From Clostridiales bacterium (GTDB taxonomy: Bacteria > Bacillota > Dethiobacteria > Dethiobacterales > Dethiobacteraceae): DNA of 64,000 bases. Below, piece by piece: positions 17,969 through 28,573 of the stretch. Below the pieces are notes generated by a model. That model was not told the origin of the DNA and did no database searches. It worked only from the letters and a program-made list of their open reading frames with translations. The stretch is taken from contig JAGXRM010000053.1 of NCBI GenBank assembly GCA_018335855.1, forward strand, positions 1 to 64,000. Direction: 5' to 3'. The number at the start of each line of letters is the position of its first letter. The stretch's first letter is position 1. A program made the position numbers and the translations under genes.

Positions 17969-19129
17969 ATGCTAAACCGGATTACCATGTCTCCCCCTGT
18001 CCGCATCGCCATCGTGGGGGGTGGACAGCTCGGCAAAATGATGACGACCGCTGCAAAACAAATGGGTTTTCACGTGACGGTTCTTGACCCGACACCGGCC
18101 AGTCCGGCCGGTCAGGTTGCAGACCGGCAGGTGGTGGCGGCTTTTGACGACGGGGAAGCCATCCGCGCCATGGCAGCGGAAGCCGATGTGGTCACATACG
18201 AATTTGAACATATCGACAGCGTGTCATTGATTGCGCTGGAGAAGTCGGGACAGGCTGTTTACCCCACACCTAAAATCTTGCGCGTGATACAAAACAAGCT
18301 TACGCAAAAACGGGCACTGGTCGAGGCCGGAATTCCCGTGGCGCCGTTTATGCCGGTACCGTCCCGTGTTGACGCGGAACATGCGGCAAACAGTTACGGT
18401 TTCCCGTTCTTGTTGAAAGCCTGCACCGGCGGTTACGACGGCAAAGGCAATGCTCTTGTCCGCGATATGGACGAAATTAATGATGCCATGGCAGCACTGG
18501 GTGACTGCGAGATTATGGCAGAAAAGTTTGTGCCCTTTACCTGCGAGGTTTCGGTGATGGTGGCACGCAGTCTAAACGGTGACATCAAAAGTTATCCGCT
18601 TAGCGAAAATGAACATGAAGAAAATATTCTGCGCCGGAGTATCGTGCCGGCCAGGGTTACCGATAAAATAGCAGATCGTGCCCGGAAAGCGGCGGAATCG
18701 GTCATGTCCACCTTTTCGGGCGTTGGCGTTTTCTGTGTGGAGATGTTTGTTACACCGGAAGAAGAAATACTGATTAATGAGGTAGCGCCCCGGCCGCATA
18801 ACTCCGGTCACTACACCATTGAAGCCTGCGTTACATCCCAGTTTGAGCAGCAGATACGGGCGATTACCGGTTTGCCGCTGGGAGATACGAAGCTGGTAAC
18901 CCCCGCTGTGATGATCAATCTTCTGGGCGAAGAGGGGCACAACGGCTCCGCAGTCCTGGAAGGATGTGCCGCAGCACTGGCGCTGCCCGGTGTTCATCTA
19001 CATTTCTATGGCAAGGCCATGACTGCGTCAAAACGTAAGATGGGGCACGTGACTGTGACAGCCCCTGTTCTTGAGGAAGCCATGACGATTGCGTCAAAAG
19101 CCCAAAAGATGCTGCGCGTTATTACCTAA
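17969..19129 (+). CDS. purK: 5-(carboxyamino)imidazole ribonucleotide synthase PurK
   Basis: About 386 residues. Start chosen at ATG 17969 (AAAGAGGT 6 nt upstream); 17987 is possible. PurK uses ATP and bicarbonate to make N5-CAIR from AIR. Motifs: IAIVGGGQLGKMM at the start, the ATP-grasp segment, and NEVAPRPHNSGHYTIEAC. First of the pur genes; purE follows 24 bp later. Confidence 0.95.
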   Translation: MLNRITMSPPVRIAIVGGGQLGKMMTTAAKQMGFHVTVLDPTPASPAGQVADRQVVAAFDDGEAIRAMAAEADVVTYEFEHIDSVSLIALEKSGQAVYPTPKILRVIQNKLTQKRALVEAGIPVAPFMPVPSRVDAEHAANSYGFPFLLKACTGGYDGKGNALVRDMDEINDAMAALGDCEIMAEKFVPFTCEVSVMVARSLNGDIKSYPLSENEHEENILRRSIVPARVTDKIADRARKAAESVMSTFSGVGVFCVEMFVTPEEEILINEVAPRPHNSGHYTIEACVTSQFEQQIRAITGLPLGDTKLVTPAVMINLLGEEGHNGSAVLEGCAAALALPGVHLHFYGKAMTASKRKMGHVTVTAPVLEEAMTIASKAQKMLRVIT

Positions 19130-19152
19130 ACTGCGCGGAGGAGGAATAGCAA

Positions 19153-19686
19153 ATGGCAGTACGTCCTTTGGTTGGTATTATTATGGGTAGCGACTCCGAT
19201 CTGCCGGTGATGAGTGCGGCGGCAGAAATCCTTGATCAGTTTGAAGTGGCTTATGAATTGACAGTTGTATCCGCACACCGTACGCCGGCGCGCCTTTTCC
19301 GGTATGCTGATGAAGCTGCCCGCCGTGGACTGAAAGTGATTATTGCCGGGGCTGGCGGAGCAGCTCACCTGCCGGGAATGGTGGCATCCATTACGGAACT
19401 GCCGGTGATCGGTGTTCCCGTGAAGACAGCGGCGTTGGGCGGTGTTGACTCCCTTTATTCCATTGTGCAGATGCCTCCCGGGGTACCCGTAGCTACGGTG
19501 GCAATTAACGGAGCAAGGAATGCCGGGCTGCTGGCTGTACAAATCCTGGGTACCGGTGATGAAGAGTTGAGGCGAAAGATGATTACATTTAAGGAAGCTT
19601 TGCGTAACACCGTGGAAAACAAGGCCGCATCGCTTGAGGAAGAAGGATATCGGCGTTATTTGGATAAAATGCCGGGTAAAGAATAA
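19153..19686 (+). CDS. purE: N5-CAIR mutase PurE (class I)
   Basis: 177 residues. It converts N5-CAIR to CAIR and works with PurK, next to it. Motifs: [23 protein letters not shown] with the catalytic His, and [13 protein letters not shown]. Ribosome site GGAGGAGG. Length normal for bacterial PurE. Confidence 0.97.
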   Translation: MAVRPLVGIIMGSDSDLPVMSAAAEILDQFEVAYELTVVSAHRTPARLFRYADEAARRGLKVIIAGAGGAAHLPGMVASITELPVIGVPVKTAALGGVDSLYSIVQMPPGVPVATVAINGARNAGLLAVQILGTGDEELRRKMITFKEALRNTVENKAASLEEEGYRRYLDKMPGKE

Positions 19687-19712
19687 ATTTTCTTTGGCTG
19701 AGGTGAAAATAA

Positions 19713-21005
19713 ATGATAGAACGATACAGTTTGCCTGAGATGGCAGGAATATGGACACTGGAAAACAAATTTAAAAAATGGTTGGAGATTGAAATCTATG
19801 CGTGTGAAGCCTGGGTTGAACTGGGCGTTATTCCGGCAGAACCGGTCCGGGCCATCCGGGAAAAGGCTACGTTTAATGTAGAGAGGATTCTGGAAATTGA
19901 AGCCCAGACCAGGCATGATGTGGTGGCCTTTACCCGCTGCGTCGCCGAGTCTCTGGGTGATGAGTCCAAGTATGTCCACTATGGCCTGACATCTTCTGAT
20001 GTGGTTGACACGGCGCTTGCTGCACTGATGAGAGATGCCGCCGACTTGATTTTAGCAGACTTACGCGCGTTGACAGACACACTCAAAGGAAAGGCCGTTG
20101 AACATAAGTACACCGTAGTCATGGGCAGAACCCATGGGGTTCACGCCGAACCCACCACATTCGGTTTGAAGCTGGCACTTTATGTGGCGGAAATGGAGCG
20201 CAACCTGGAAAGAATGGCGCGGGCCAGAGAGAATATTGCCTATGGCAAAATGTCGGGAGCTGTCGGGACGTTTGCCAATATTCCACCCTTTGTTGAGAGT
20301 TACGTCTGTGAAAAGATGGGCCTGACCCCAGCACCGATTTCTACCCAGATTTTGCAGCGGGACCGTCATGCCGAATATATGACAACTCTGGCTATTGTGG
20401 CCGGGACACTGGACAAGCTGGCCACTGAAATCCGCGGTTTGCAGAAAACGGAAGTAAGGGAAGTGGAAGAGCCGTTTTATACAGGACAAAAAGGGTCTTC
20501 GGCCATGCCTCACAAACGCAACCCGGTAAACTGTGAACAAATTACCGGCTTGTCGCGGATTGTCCGCGCCAACGCCATAGTTGCTCTGGAGAATATGCCA
20601 CTGTGGCATGAACGGGATATTTCCCATTCTTCGGCGGAACGGGTTATCGTTCCGGACAGCACCATGCTGGTTAACTATATGCTCCGCAGTATGACAAGAA
20701 TTGTCCGCGATCTTCACGTTTATCCGGACAATATGAAGAAAAACATGGAAAAAACACTGGGCCTCACCTTTTCACAACGTGTTTTACTGGCGCTGATTGA
20801 AAAAGGCATGACCCGGGAGTCGGCGTATGACCTGGTACAGAAATATGCCATGCAAGCCTGGGGTGAACAGCGCCCGTTTAAAGAGATTTTATCTGCGGAC
20901 GGACAGATTATAAACACATTGACCGCAAGCGGTCTGGAAGAATGCTTCGATCCACTCTACCACCAGCAGCGTGTTGATGAGATCTTTAACCGTTTGGGTA
21001 TCTAG
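19713..21005 (+). CDS. purB: adenylosuccinate lyase
   Basis: 430 residues. It splits SAICAR and adenylosuccinate to release fumarate, serving both the main pathway and AMP formation. Signature [11 protein letters not shown] with the fumarase/aspartase family loop is intact, and [14 protein letters not shown] carries the catalytic His. Lies between purE and purC with short gaps. Confidence 0.97.
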   Translation: MIERYSLPEMAGIWTLENKFKKWLEIEIYACEAWVELGVIPAEPVRAIREKATFNVERILEIEAQTRHDVVAFTRCVAESLGDESKYVHYGLTSSDVVDTALAALMRDAADLILADLRALTDTLKGKAVEHKYTVVMGRTHGVHAEPTTFGLKLALYVAEMERNLERMARARENIAYGKMSGAVGTFANIPPFVESYVCEKMGLTPAPISTQILQRDRHAEYMTTLAIVAGTLDKLATEIRGLQKTEVREVEEPFYTGQKGSSAMPHKRNPVNCEQITGLSRIVRANAIVALENMPLWHERDISHSSAERVIVPDSTMLVNYMLRSMTRIVRDLHVYPDNMKKNMEKTLGLTFSQRVLLALIEKGMTRESAYDLVQKYAMQAWGEQRPFKEILSADGQIINTLTASGLEECFDPLYHQQRVDEIFNRLGI

Positions 21006-21028
21006 TCATTAAAAAAAATAAAGGGGAT

Positions 21029-21748
21029 ATGGGCGTGGATAAGAAAGAATTCTTATATGAAGGCAAAGCGAAAAGAATTTACGCCACCGCAGACCCGTCT
21101 TTGGTGGTTGTGGAGTACAAGGATGATGCCACAGCGTTTAACGGAGAAAAAAAGGGGCAAATCACGAACAAAGGCATGTTGAACAATAAGATTGCCTCCT
21201 TTTTCTTTGAACTGCTGGCGGCGGAGGGTATCCCCAGCCATTTCGTGCAGCAATTGTCGGAGCGGGAGATGCTGGTCAAAAAGCTCACTATTTTGAAGGT
21301 GGAAGTTGTAACCCGCAATATAGCCGCAGGTAGCCTTTCCAAACGGTTGGGCCTTGCCGAAGGGACTCCCATGTCCCGGCCGGTATTGGAATTTTATTAT
21401 AAAGACGATGACCTGGGGGATCCGATGATTAATGAATCCCATATCTATGCCATGGAAATGGCAACTCCGGAGCAAATACAATATATTTCCGAAACGGCGC
21501 TCCGTATCAATGAGATTCTCACCGGGTATCTGAAGGAGAAAGAAATTATGCTCATCGATTTTAAACTGGAATTTGGGCTTTATGAGGGCAGTGTACTGCT
21601 GGGGGACGAAATCTCACCGGACACCTGCCGTTTTTGGGACGCCAAGACAAAGGAAAAACTGGATAAGGACCGTTTTCGGCGGGACTTGGGCGGTGTGAGC
21701 GAGGCGTATGAAGAAATACTTAAACGGTTGACAGACGGCGTGAAATAA
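21029..21748 (+). CDS. purC: phosphoribosylaminoimidazole-succinocarboxamide synthase
   Basis: 239 residues. It joins CAIR and aspartate with ATP to form SAICAR. Motifs: [20 protein letters not shown], and LIDFKLEFG. In Bacillus-type operons purSQL follow here, but the next gene is purF, 32 bp on. Confidence 0.97.
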   Translation: MGVDKKEFLYEGKAKRIYATADPSLVVVEYKDDATAFNGEKKGQITNKGMLNNKIASFFFELLAAEGIPSHFVQQLSEREMLVKKLTILKVEVVTRNIAAGSLSKRLGLAEGTPMSRPVLEFYYKDDDLGDPMINESHIYAMEMATPEQIQYISETALRINEILTGYLKEKEIMLIDFKLEFGLYEGSVLLGDEISPDTCRFWDAKTKEKLDKDRFRRDLGGVSEAYEEILKRLTDGVK

Positions 21749-21780
21749 TGTGGAAAGCTTAAATACTGGGAGGCTATGGC

Positions 21781-23244
21781 ATGTTGTCTGAAATAATTGA
21801 CCTTGATGGGGATAAAATGAGGGAAGAGTGCGGCGTGTTTGGTATTTTCGCTCCGGGCAGTGATGTGGCCCGGCTCACCTACTACGGGTTGTACGCACTG
21901 CAGCACCGGGGACAGGAGAGCGCCGGCATTGCCGTGTCCAACGGTAAAATCATCAAAGGTGAAAAAGGTATGGGCTTGGTGTCCGAGGTATTTCAGGACA
22001 CTGCCAAGTTACAACGCCTTGTTGGAGATATCGCCGTCGGCCATGTACGCTACTCTACCACCGGTTCCAGTTTGCTGGTTAATGCCCAGCCACTGTTAGT
22101 ACGTTACCGCAACGGCTTCCTGGCCATTGTTCATAACGGGAATCTGGTGAACGGAGGGGAACTGCGCACTGAACTGGAGACGGAAGGTTCCATCTTCCAG
22201 GCGACTACCGACAGCGAAGTTATCGCCCATCTCATCGCCCGTTCCGGTGAAAAGGACATAGAGGATGCTGTGAAAAAGGCTATTCCTGTTATTCGCGGCG
22301 CGTATACGTTTATCCTGATGACGAAAGATAAGCTGGTCGGGTTGCGTGATCCAAAGGGCATCCGCCCTCTTTCCCTGGGACGGACTGCCGACGGTTATGT
22401 TCTGGCTTCGGAAACTTGCGCTTTTGATACGATGGGTGCTGAGTTCGTCCGGGATGTTAAGCCTGGTGAGATGGTGGTCATTGATGCGGACGGTGTGCGC
22501 AGCGAGCAGCTTTTTGCATCAGGTGGTGATTCTCTCTGCGTTTTTGAATTTATTTATTTTGCCCGGCCGGACAGTAATCTGGATGGCCGGAATGTGCATA
22601 CGGCCCGTAAACAACTGGGCCGGCGTTTAGCTATTGAGCACCCGGTGGAAGCCGATATTGTCACCGGCGTCCCTGATTCGTCCCTTTCCGCCGCCTCCGG
22701 TGTGGCGGAGCATTTGGGGCTACCTTACGAAATGGGCTTTATTAAAAACCGTTATATCGGCCGCACGTTTATTCAGCCAACGCAGGAAATCCGGGACCTG
22801 GGGGTGAAGTTGAAGCTAAACCCTGTCAGGCAAATTGTGGAAGGCAAACGGGTTGTGATGGTCGATGATTCTATTGTTCGCGGCACGACATCGAAGCATA
22901 TAATTCAAATGTTACGCAACGCCGGCGCCCGGGAAATCCATGTGCTTATCAGTTCACCCCCTGTTAAGTGTTCTTGCTTTTATGGTATTGACACATCGAC
23001 ATCAGGAGAACTGATTGGTGCGCAGTTAGATGTGCCCGAAATCGCCAAAGCGATTGGTGCCGATTCCCTGGGCTACCTGAGTGAAGAAGGAATGTTGGAA
23101 TCAATTGGTTTGCCGAAAAAAGGATTTTGCACAGCTTGTTTTTCCGGCTGCTACCCGATTCAACTCGGCATCAGCAAACGCAGTAAGTTGATGAATGATG
23201 AAGAAGACGATGGGGGGTGCGGCGGCTGTGGCGTACACATATAA
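21781..23244 (+). CDS. purF: amidophosphoribosyltransferase
   Basis: 487 residues. First step of purine synthesis: PRPP plus glutamine to phosphoribosylamine. The ATG at 21781 (GGGAGG upstream) gives a 16-residue propeptide before Cys17 (EECGVFGIF), the nucleophile of the glutaminase, as in the processed Bacillus-type enzyme. The PRPP motif [14 protein letters not shown] is intact. Cys residues near CSCFYGID and [10 protein letters not shown] fit the 4Fe-4S cluster of that type. The tail is Asp/Glu- and Gly/Cys-rich (DDGGCGGCG). It overlaps purM by about 50 bp if purM starts at 23195. Confidence 0.96.
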   Translation: MLSEIIDLDGDKMREECGVFGIFAPGSDVARLTYYGLYALQHRGQESAGIAVSNGKIIKGEKGMGLVSEVFQDTAKLQRLVGDIAVGHVRYSTTGSSLLVNAQPLLVRYRNGFLAIVHNGNLVNGGELRTELETEGSIFQATTDSEVIAHLIARSGEKDIEDAVKKAIPVIRGAYTFILMTKDKLVGLRDPKGIRPLSLGRTADGYVLASETCAFDTMGAEFVRDVKPGEMVVIDADGVRSEQLFASGGDSLCVFEFIYFARPDSNLDGRNVHTARKQLGRRLAIEHPVEADIVTGVPDSSLSAASGVAEHLGLPYEMGFIKNRYIGRTFIQPTQEIRDLGVKLKLNPVRQIVEGKRVVMVDDSIVRGTTSKHIIQMLRNAGAREIHVLISSPPVKCSCFYGIDTSTSGELIGAQLDVPEIAKAIGADSLGYLSEEGMLESIGLPKKGFCTACFSGCYPIQLGISKRSKLMNDEEDDGGCGGCGVHI

Positions 23245-24250
23245 AGACTCAGGCGTTGATATTGATGCCGGCAACGAGGCGGTACGTCTGATGCGTCGCG
23301 CGGTAGGTACCACGTTCCGCCCGGAAGTAATGACGGATATTGGTGGCTTCGGCGGCCTTTTCGCCCTGGATATCAAGAAATACAAAGCGCCGGTGCTGGT
23401 CTCCGGCACGGATGGTGTGGGGACGAAGCTGAAAGTAGCCTTTCTGATGGATAAGCATGATACCATCGGTCAGGATGTGGTAGCCATGTGTGTGAATGAT
23501 GTGGTTGTACAGGGGGCGGAGCCGCTTTTCTTTCTTGATTATCTGGCGGTGGGAAAGCTGGAGCCGGAAAAAGTGGCCGAGATCGTCAGTGGTGTGGCTG
23601 CCGGCTGCCGCCTGGCGGGCTGTGCCCTCATTGGCGGGGAAACGGCTGAAATGCCCGGGTTTTATCCGGAAGGGGAATATGATCTGGCCGGATTTACCGT
23701 GGGTGTGGTAGACCGTAGTAAAATAGTAAGCGGTGCCGGCACCGAACCCGGTGATGTCATCATTGGCCTACCATCCTCAGGCTTGCACAGTAACGGGTTT
23801 TCCCTGGCACGAAAGGTGTTTTTGGAAAAAGCAAACTGGTCTGTGGAAACGCTGGTTCCGGAATTTGGCCGGTCCTTAGGGGAAGAATTGCTAACGCCCA
23901 CAAGAATCTACGTCCGGGCTGTACTGGATCTGTTATCCCAGGTTACGGTACGCGGCATGGCTCATATCACTGGCGGCGGTCTTTTGGAAAACGTTCCCCG
24001 CTGTCTGCCCCAAGGCCTTGGGGCCCATATTGACAGCGCTGCCTGGTCCATCCCCCCGGTATTTACACTTTTACAGGAAATCGGTGAAGTGCCGAAAAAA
24101 GAAATGTTTCGTGCGTTTAATATGGGTATCGGCTATGTTATTGTTGTGCCTGAGGCAGAAAAATATGAAGCTGCCCGTATTCTTACGGATTTAGGTGAGG
24201 AACCGGTACTCATCGGTGAAATTATTGAGGGCGAAGGTGTCAGCCTTTAA
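23195..24250 (+). CDS. purM: phosphoribosylformylglycinamidine cyclo-ligase
   Basis: 351 residues from ATG 23195; ATG 23210 or GTG 23229 inside the purF end are alternatives, since no ribosome site decides it. It closes the imidazole ring: FGAM to AIR. Motifs: [15 protein letters not shown] at the start, [16 protein letters not shown], and [10 protein letters not shown]. Its substrate FGAM must come from PurL/Q/S, which are not in this operon. Confidence 0.95.
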   Translation: MMKKTMGGAAAVAYTYKDSGVDIDAGNEAVRLMRRAVGTTFRPEVMTDIGGFGGLFALDIKKYKAPVLVSGTDGVGTKLKVAFLMDKHDTIGQDVVAMCVNDVVVQGAEPLFFLDYLAVGKLEPEKVAEIVSGVAAGCRLAGCALIGGETAEMPGFYPEGEYDLAGFTVGVVDRSKIVSGAGTEPGDVIIGLPSSGLHSNGFSLARKVFLEKANWSVETLVPEFGRSLGEELLTPTRIYVRAVLDLLSQVTVRGMAHITGGGLLENVPRCLPQGLGAHIDSAAWSIPPVFTLLQEIGEVPKKEMFRAFNMGIGYVIVVPEAEKYEAARILTDLGEEPVLIGEIIEGEGVSL

Positions 24251-24296
24251 TGTGGCAGCAGGATAACGTTGTTAATCTCCAGTGGGGGAGGATATC

Positions 24297-24908
24297 ATGA
24301 AAAGAATAGCCGTACTAGCATCGGGCAATGGCAGCAACCTGCAGGCTATCCTCGATGCGGTAGACAGCGGAGAGATTCAAGGCGGGGCTGTTACACTGGT
24401 TGTAAGTGACAGAAAGAATGCGTACGCGCTGGAACGGGCCAGAATAAAGGGTATACAGACAAAGCATCAAAGCGCATTGCGCTACACGTCCCGGGAAGAA
24501 TATGACCGGGATCTGGTTACATATTTGGAAGAGCAGGAGATTGACCTAGTCGTCCTCGCCGGATTTATGCGTCTGTTGAGCCCCTATTTTGTTTTGGCTT
24601 TTAACCACCGCATTTTAAATATTCATCCCTCACTTCTGCCGGCTTTTCCCGGGGGACATGGGGTGGCAGATGCGTTAGCCTACGGTGTAAAGGTCAGTGG
24701 TTGCACAGTCCATTTTGTCGATGAAGGGATGGATACCGGTCCGATTATTCTTCAGGAAGCGGTGCCTGTTCTGGAAAAAGATACGGCAGAGAGCCTGCAC
24801 CAAAGGATCCATGCCTTGGAATATAAGCTCTACCCCCGCGCCATAGATTTATGGGTGCGCGGCAAGCTAAAAATACAGGGAAGAAGGTGTATCATCGATG
24901 AAAACTAA
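24297..24908 (+). CDS. purN: phosphoribosylglycinamide formyltransferase
   Basis: About 203 residues from ATG 24297 (GGGGGAGG upstream). It transfers a formyl group from 10-formyl-THF to GAR. Motifs: VLASGNGSNLQAI, the catalytic NIHPSLLPAFPG, and VSGCTVHFVDEGMDTGPI. It links purine synthesis to the folate C1 pool. Its last 11 bases overlap the start of purH. Confidence 0.96.
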   Translation: MKRIAVLASGNGSNLQAILDAVDSGEIQGGAVTLVVSDRKNAYALERARIKGIQTKHQSALRYTSREEYDRDLVTYLEEQEIDLVVLAGFMRLLSPYFVLAFNHRILNIHPSLLPAFPGGHGVADALAYGVKVSGCTVHFVDEGMDTGPIILQEAVPVLEKDTAESLHQRIHALEYKLYPRAIDLWVRGKLKIQGRRCIIDEN

Positions 24909-26439
24909 ATTAGCGTTACTGAGTGTGTCAGACAAAACCGGGTTGGTCGACTTTGCCAAAGGCCTGGTGGAAGCGGGTTATACCATAATTTCCACCGGCG
25001 GTACAAAAAAAGCATTGGACGATGCTGGCGTACCGGTAAAAAGCGTGTCAGAAATTACCGGGTTTCCGGAAATTCTGGACGGCCGGGTAAAAACACTGCA
25101 CCCTAAAATTCACGGCGGTATTCTGGCGCGCCGCGATGAAGAATCCCACCTGCAACAGATGGAGGAACATGGTATCGGCTCTATCGATCTGGTGGCCGTT
25201 AACCTTTATCCATTTGCCCAAACAGTAGCCAAACCTGATGTAACCCTGGCCCAGGCCATTGAAAACATCGATATTGGTGGCCCGACCATGGTTCGCTCCG
25301 CAGCGAAAAACTTTAGGGATGTGGCCGTCGTCGTCAATCCGGCCCGCTACTCTTCTGTTATAGAGGAGATGAAAAAAGACGGGGCTTTGAGTGAAGCTAC
25401 GAAGTTTGCTCTGGCCGTGGAGGCATTCAGCCATACGGCTGAGTATGACGCGATGATCAGTAGCTGGTTATATAAGAAAATCGACGGTGCACCGCTGTTT
25501 GCAGAAACGATGGTACTGCCGTATCAAAAAGTTCAGGATTTGCGCTATGGAGAAAACCCACAGCAGAAAGCTGCGTTCTATCGGGAACCCAACGCTGCTC
25601 CGGGCAGTGTGGCCGGTGCGAAGCAACTGCATGGCAAGGAGCTTTCGTTTAATAACATTAACGATTTAAATGCTGCCTGGGAACTGGTGCAGGAATTCAG
25701 CGAACCGGCTGCCGTTGCCGTAAAGCATGCCAACCCCTGCGGCGTGGCCGTAGCTGCTAATATTTTTACTGCTTACGAGCGTGCCTTTGATGCCGATCCA
25801 GTCTCCATTTTTGGCGGTATTGTCGCCGTAAACCGTACATTGGACGGCAAGACGGCCGAAAAAATGAGTGAAATTTTCCTCGAAGTGATTATTGCCCCGG
25901 AATATGATGAAGAAGCGCTGGCGATCCTCATGAACAAGAAAGATATCCGCCTGCTTCAAGCACCGCTACCTGATGAAAAAGTGCTTTTCGACGCCAAAAA
26001 AGTGTCCGGAGGGCTTTTAGTGCAGGAACTGGACACGGAAGCAGTCCACTCCTCTGGATGGGGAGCGGTTACCAACACGAAACCGGAATTAAAGCAAATC
26101 GCCGATATGATATTTGGCATGAAGGTGGTTAAGCATGTCAAATCTAACGCCATTGTCCTCGTTAAAGACGGCCAGACAATAGGTGTCGGCGCCGGACAGA
26201 TGAACCGTGTCGGTGCTGCCCGGATTGCCATCGAGCAGGCCGGAGACAAAGCTAAAGGCAGTGTACTGGCCTCTGATGCGTTTTTCCCGTTCCCGGATAC
26301 GGTGGATGAAGCTGCCAAAGCCGGTGTGAAAGCAATTGTGCAACCAGGTGGCTCAATGAAAGACCAGGAGTCCACCGAGGCTTGCAATAAATACGGGATT
26401 GCTATGATGATGACCGGACGGCGTTATTTCAAACACTAA
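24898..26439 (+). CDS. purH: bifunctional AICAR transformylase / IMP cyclohydrolase
   Basis: 513 residues, the normal size. The N-terminal MGS-like cyclohydrolase domain runs from LLSVSDKTGLVDFAK with GRVKTLHPKIHGGIL; the C-terminal transformylase has KHANPCGVAVA with the catalytic Lys-His. It makes the last two steps to IMP. The 10-bp overlap with purN indicates translational coupling. Confidence 0.97.
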   Translation: MKTKLALLSVSDKTGLVDFAKGLVEAGYTIISTGGTKKALDDAGVPVKSVSEITGFPEILDGRVKTLHPKIHGGILARRDEESHLQQMEEHGIGSIDLVAVNLYPFAQTVAKPDVTLAQAIENIDIGGPTMVRSAAKNFRDVAVVVNPARYSSVIEEMKKDGALSEATKFALAVEAFSHTAEYDAMISSWLYKKIDGAPLFAETMVLPYQKVQDLRYGENPQQKAAFYREPNAAPGSVAGAKQLHGKELSFNNINDLNAAWELVQEFSEPAAVAVKHANPCGVAVAANIFTAYERAFDADPVSIFGGIVAVNRTLDGKTAEKMSEIFLEVIIAPEYDEEALAILMNKKDIRLLQAPLPDEKVLFDAKKVSGGLLVQELDTEAVHSSGWGAVTNTKPELKQIADMIFGMKVVKHVKSNAIVLVKDGQTIGVGAGQMNRVGAARIAIEQAGDKAKGSVLASDAFFPFPDTVDEAAKAGVKAIVQPGGSMKDQESTEACNKYGIAMMMTGRRYFKH

Positions 26440-26468
26440 TCAAGAGAATCAATAGTGGGAGGATAAAG

Positions 26469-27755
26469 ATGCGTGTATTAGTAGTCGGCGGCGGCGGCCG
26501 TGAACATACGTTAGTCTGGCAACTGTTAAAGAGCCCCCGGGTGCAAAAGGTGTATTGTGCACCTGGTAATGCGGGGATTGCCGGCATTGCCGAATGCGTC
26601 CCCATTGCCGGAGAGGATGTGGACGGTCTCGTCCGTTTTGCGCTGGAAAACGAAATCCAGTTGACTGTGGTTGGCCCCGAAGCACCTCTTACCGCCGGCA
26701 TTGTGGATGCGTTTACAGCCGCCGGTCTGTTGGCATTTGGTCCGGACAAAAACGCGGCACAACTGGAAGGCAGTAAAGTGTTTGCCAAAGAGATTATGGA
26801 GAAATATAATATACCAACGGCGGAAAGCCGGGTTTTTCAGAACGCCACAGAAGCAATAGCATATATCAGAGAAAAAGGCGTGCCCATTGTGGTAAAAGCT
26901 GACGGCCTGGCTGCGGGTAAAGGTGTAATCGTGGCGGAAACGGTGGAAGAAGCGGTTGGCGCTGTTCAGCTGATTATGGTAGAGCAGGCCTTTGGTGTTG
27001 CTGGCAGCCAGATTGTGGTTGAGGAGTTCCTGTCCGGAGAAGAAGTCTCCGTACTGGCGTTTACTGACGGGGTTACTGTTGTCCCCATGGTTTCCTCTCA
27101 GGACCATAAAGCCGCATATGACGGAGATACCGGTCCCAACACTGGTGGTATGGGTGCATACTCACCGGCGCCCGTTCTGACTCCGGAGTTGTTGGCAGAG
27201 GTTGAAGAGCGGATTTTACGTCCCACCATTTCCGGTTTACGCCAGGAAGGGATTGTTTTCAAAGGAATACTCTATGCTGGGCTGATGATTACGCCCAACG
27301 GGCCAAAGGTTTTGGAATACAATGTCCGTTTCGGTGATCCTGAGTGTCAGGCGGTTCTGCCGAGGCTGAAAAGCGACCTTTTGACGATTATGCTCTCTGT
27401 TGTGAACCGGTGTCTGCACGAGCAGAAGATTGAGTGGCACAACAATCATACAGCGTGTGTCGTCATGGCTTCCGGCGGCTATCCAGGACAGTATGATAAA
27501 GGCTGGGTGATTGATGGTCTGGAAGACGCAGCAACAATGGAGGATGTTTTTGTTTTCCATGCCGGAACTGCATTGAAACAGGGAAATGTTGTTACAGCAG
27601 GCGGGCGGGTGCTTGGCGTAACCGCCTGGGGTAAAACGCTACGCTTGGCCCTTGATAAAGCGTACGCGGCGGTCGATGTGATCTCTTTTGAAGGCGCCCA
27701 TTACCGCCGGGACATCGGCCAAAAAGCGTTGCGCAGGGATGTTAGAAATATTTAA
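26469..27755 (+). CDS. purD: phosphoribosylamine-glycine ligase
   Basis: 428 residues. An ATP-grasp enzyme that makes GAR from phosphoribosylamine, glycine and ATP. Motifs: VLVVGGGGREH at the start, FGPDKNAAQLEGSK, VVKADGLAAGKGV, and NVRFGDPECQ. Last pur gene of the operon. No clear terminator follows. Confidence 0.97.
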   Translation: MRVLVVGGGGREHTLVWQLLKSPRVQKVYCAPGNAGIAGIAECVPIAGEDVDGLVRFALENEIQLTVVGPEAPLTAGIVDAFTAAGLLAFGPDKNAAQLEGSKVFAKEIMEKYNIPTAESRVFQNATEAIAYIREKGVPIVVKADGLAAGKGVIVAETVEEAVGAVQLIMVEQAFGVAGSQIVVEEFLSGEEVSVLAFTDGVTVVPMVSSQDHKAAYDGDTGPNTGGMGAYSPAPVLTPELLAEVEERILRPTISGLRQEGIVFKGILYAGLMITPNGPKVLEYNVRFGDPECQAVLPRLKSDLLTIMLSVVNRCLHEQKIEWHNNHTACVVMASGGYPGQYDKGWVIDGLEDAATMEDVFVFHAGTALKQGNVVTAGGRVLGVTAWGKTLRLALDKAYAAVDVISFEGAHYRRDIGQKALRRDVRNI

Positions 27756-27850
27756 CACCACATTAAGTAAACCTTATTCCCCCTTAGGACTAACTTAACA
27801 TTCATAGCGTAAACTGTAATAAACAGACAAAAAGGGGGTTCTATTCTTTT

Positions 27851-28393
27851 ATGAGAAAATTGCTTGTCCTGACAGCCATAATGGCACTGCTTCTGGGAGC
27901 TTTAGTCGGCTGCACCCGGACAGACACATCACCGCAGCCCAGACCGCCCGAGAGAGAGGAAGAGCAGGACCGTACGGAAACTGTCACCTTATATTACGCC
28001 AACAGTCAGGTGCAGTACTTGCTTGCTGAGGAGCGCGTAATTACCGTGCCGGAGGGAGTAACGCTGGCCTATGCTGTTGTGTCAGAACTACTGCATGAAC
28101 CGGTGACTCCTGATGCTGCACTGCTCATGCCTGCAGAAACGGAAGTGCTGGGAGTAACCGTGGAAAGCGGCTTAATTACTGTTGATGTAAACCAAAATTT
28201 CCGCGACAATTTTTACGGCGGTTCATCCAGCGAAGCTTTCCTCATCTACAGTATCGTCAACACACTCACCGAGCTTGAAGGTCTGGAAGATCACGAAGTC
28301 CGGTTTCTCATCAATGGTGAACCCTTTGACACCATTGGCGGTCACATGTCTGCAGAGGAACACTTCACAAGAAGCGAAGAACTCATTAACTAA
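27851..28393 (+). CDS. GerMN-domain lipoprotein
   Basis: 180 residues. The signal peptide ends in a lipobox, ALVGC, with the lipid-bearing Cys at residue 21. A Pro/Glu-rich linker precedes one GerMN domain (about residues 45-165: TVTLYYANSQVQYLLAEERV, then GLITVDVNQNFRD). Two GerMN domains make B. subtilis GerM, used in sporulation and germination; single-domain lipoproteins of this kind are common in Clostridia. It suggests a spore former. Its own promoter probably lies in the 95-bp gap after purD. The stop codon overlaps the left end of the 183-bp repeat element. Confidence 0.8.
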   Translation: MRKLLVLTAIMALLLGALVGCTRTDTSPQPRPPEREEEQDRTETVTLYYANSQVQYLLAEERVITVPEGVTLAYAVVSELLHEPVTPDAALLMPAETEVLGVTVESGLITVDVNQNFRDNFYGGSSSEAFLIYSIVNTLTELEGLEDHEVRFLINGEPFDTIGGHMSAEEHFTRSEELIN

Positions 28394-28573
28394 ACGGGGT
28401 CAGGTTTAACAATTGATCTAACTTAAAAAATCACAAAGCCAAAGAGCACGATGTTCACACATCATTGCTCTTTGGCTTTTAATATGGGATATAGTTCTTC
28501 CAGCTCAAAATTAGTTTATGCGATACGAGCCTTGTTAACAGATTAATATCAATTGCAAACCTGACCCCGTTAA
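28391..28573. repeat. 183-bp palindromic extragenic element with CGGGGTCAGG ends
   Basis: The ends are inverted repeats of about 25 bases (AACGGGGTCAGGTTT then CAATTGAT on the left, the complement on the right, with small differences). The stop codons of the two convergent flanking genes lie exactly inside the repeats. The inside holds the long hairpin at 28435-28479. The size, ends and position fit a non-mobile repeat of the REP/MITE kind. The same CCTGACCCC core is seen at 13620. Confidence 0.7.
28435..28479. terminator. long bidirectional hairpin between convergent genes
   Basis: A 14-bp stem (AAAGCCAAAGAGCA / TGCTCTTTGGCTTT), extended inward by GATG/CATC, with T-rich flank on the plus side. 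It would terminate the GerMN gene and the Yip1-type gene. Confidence 0.75.
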
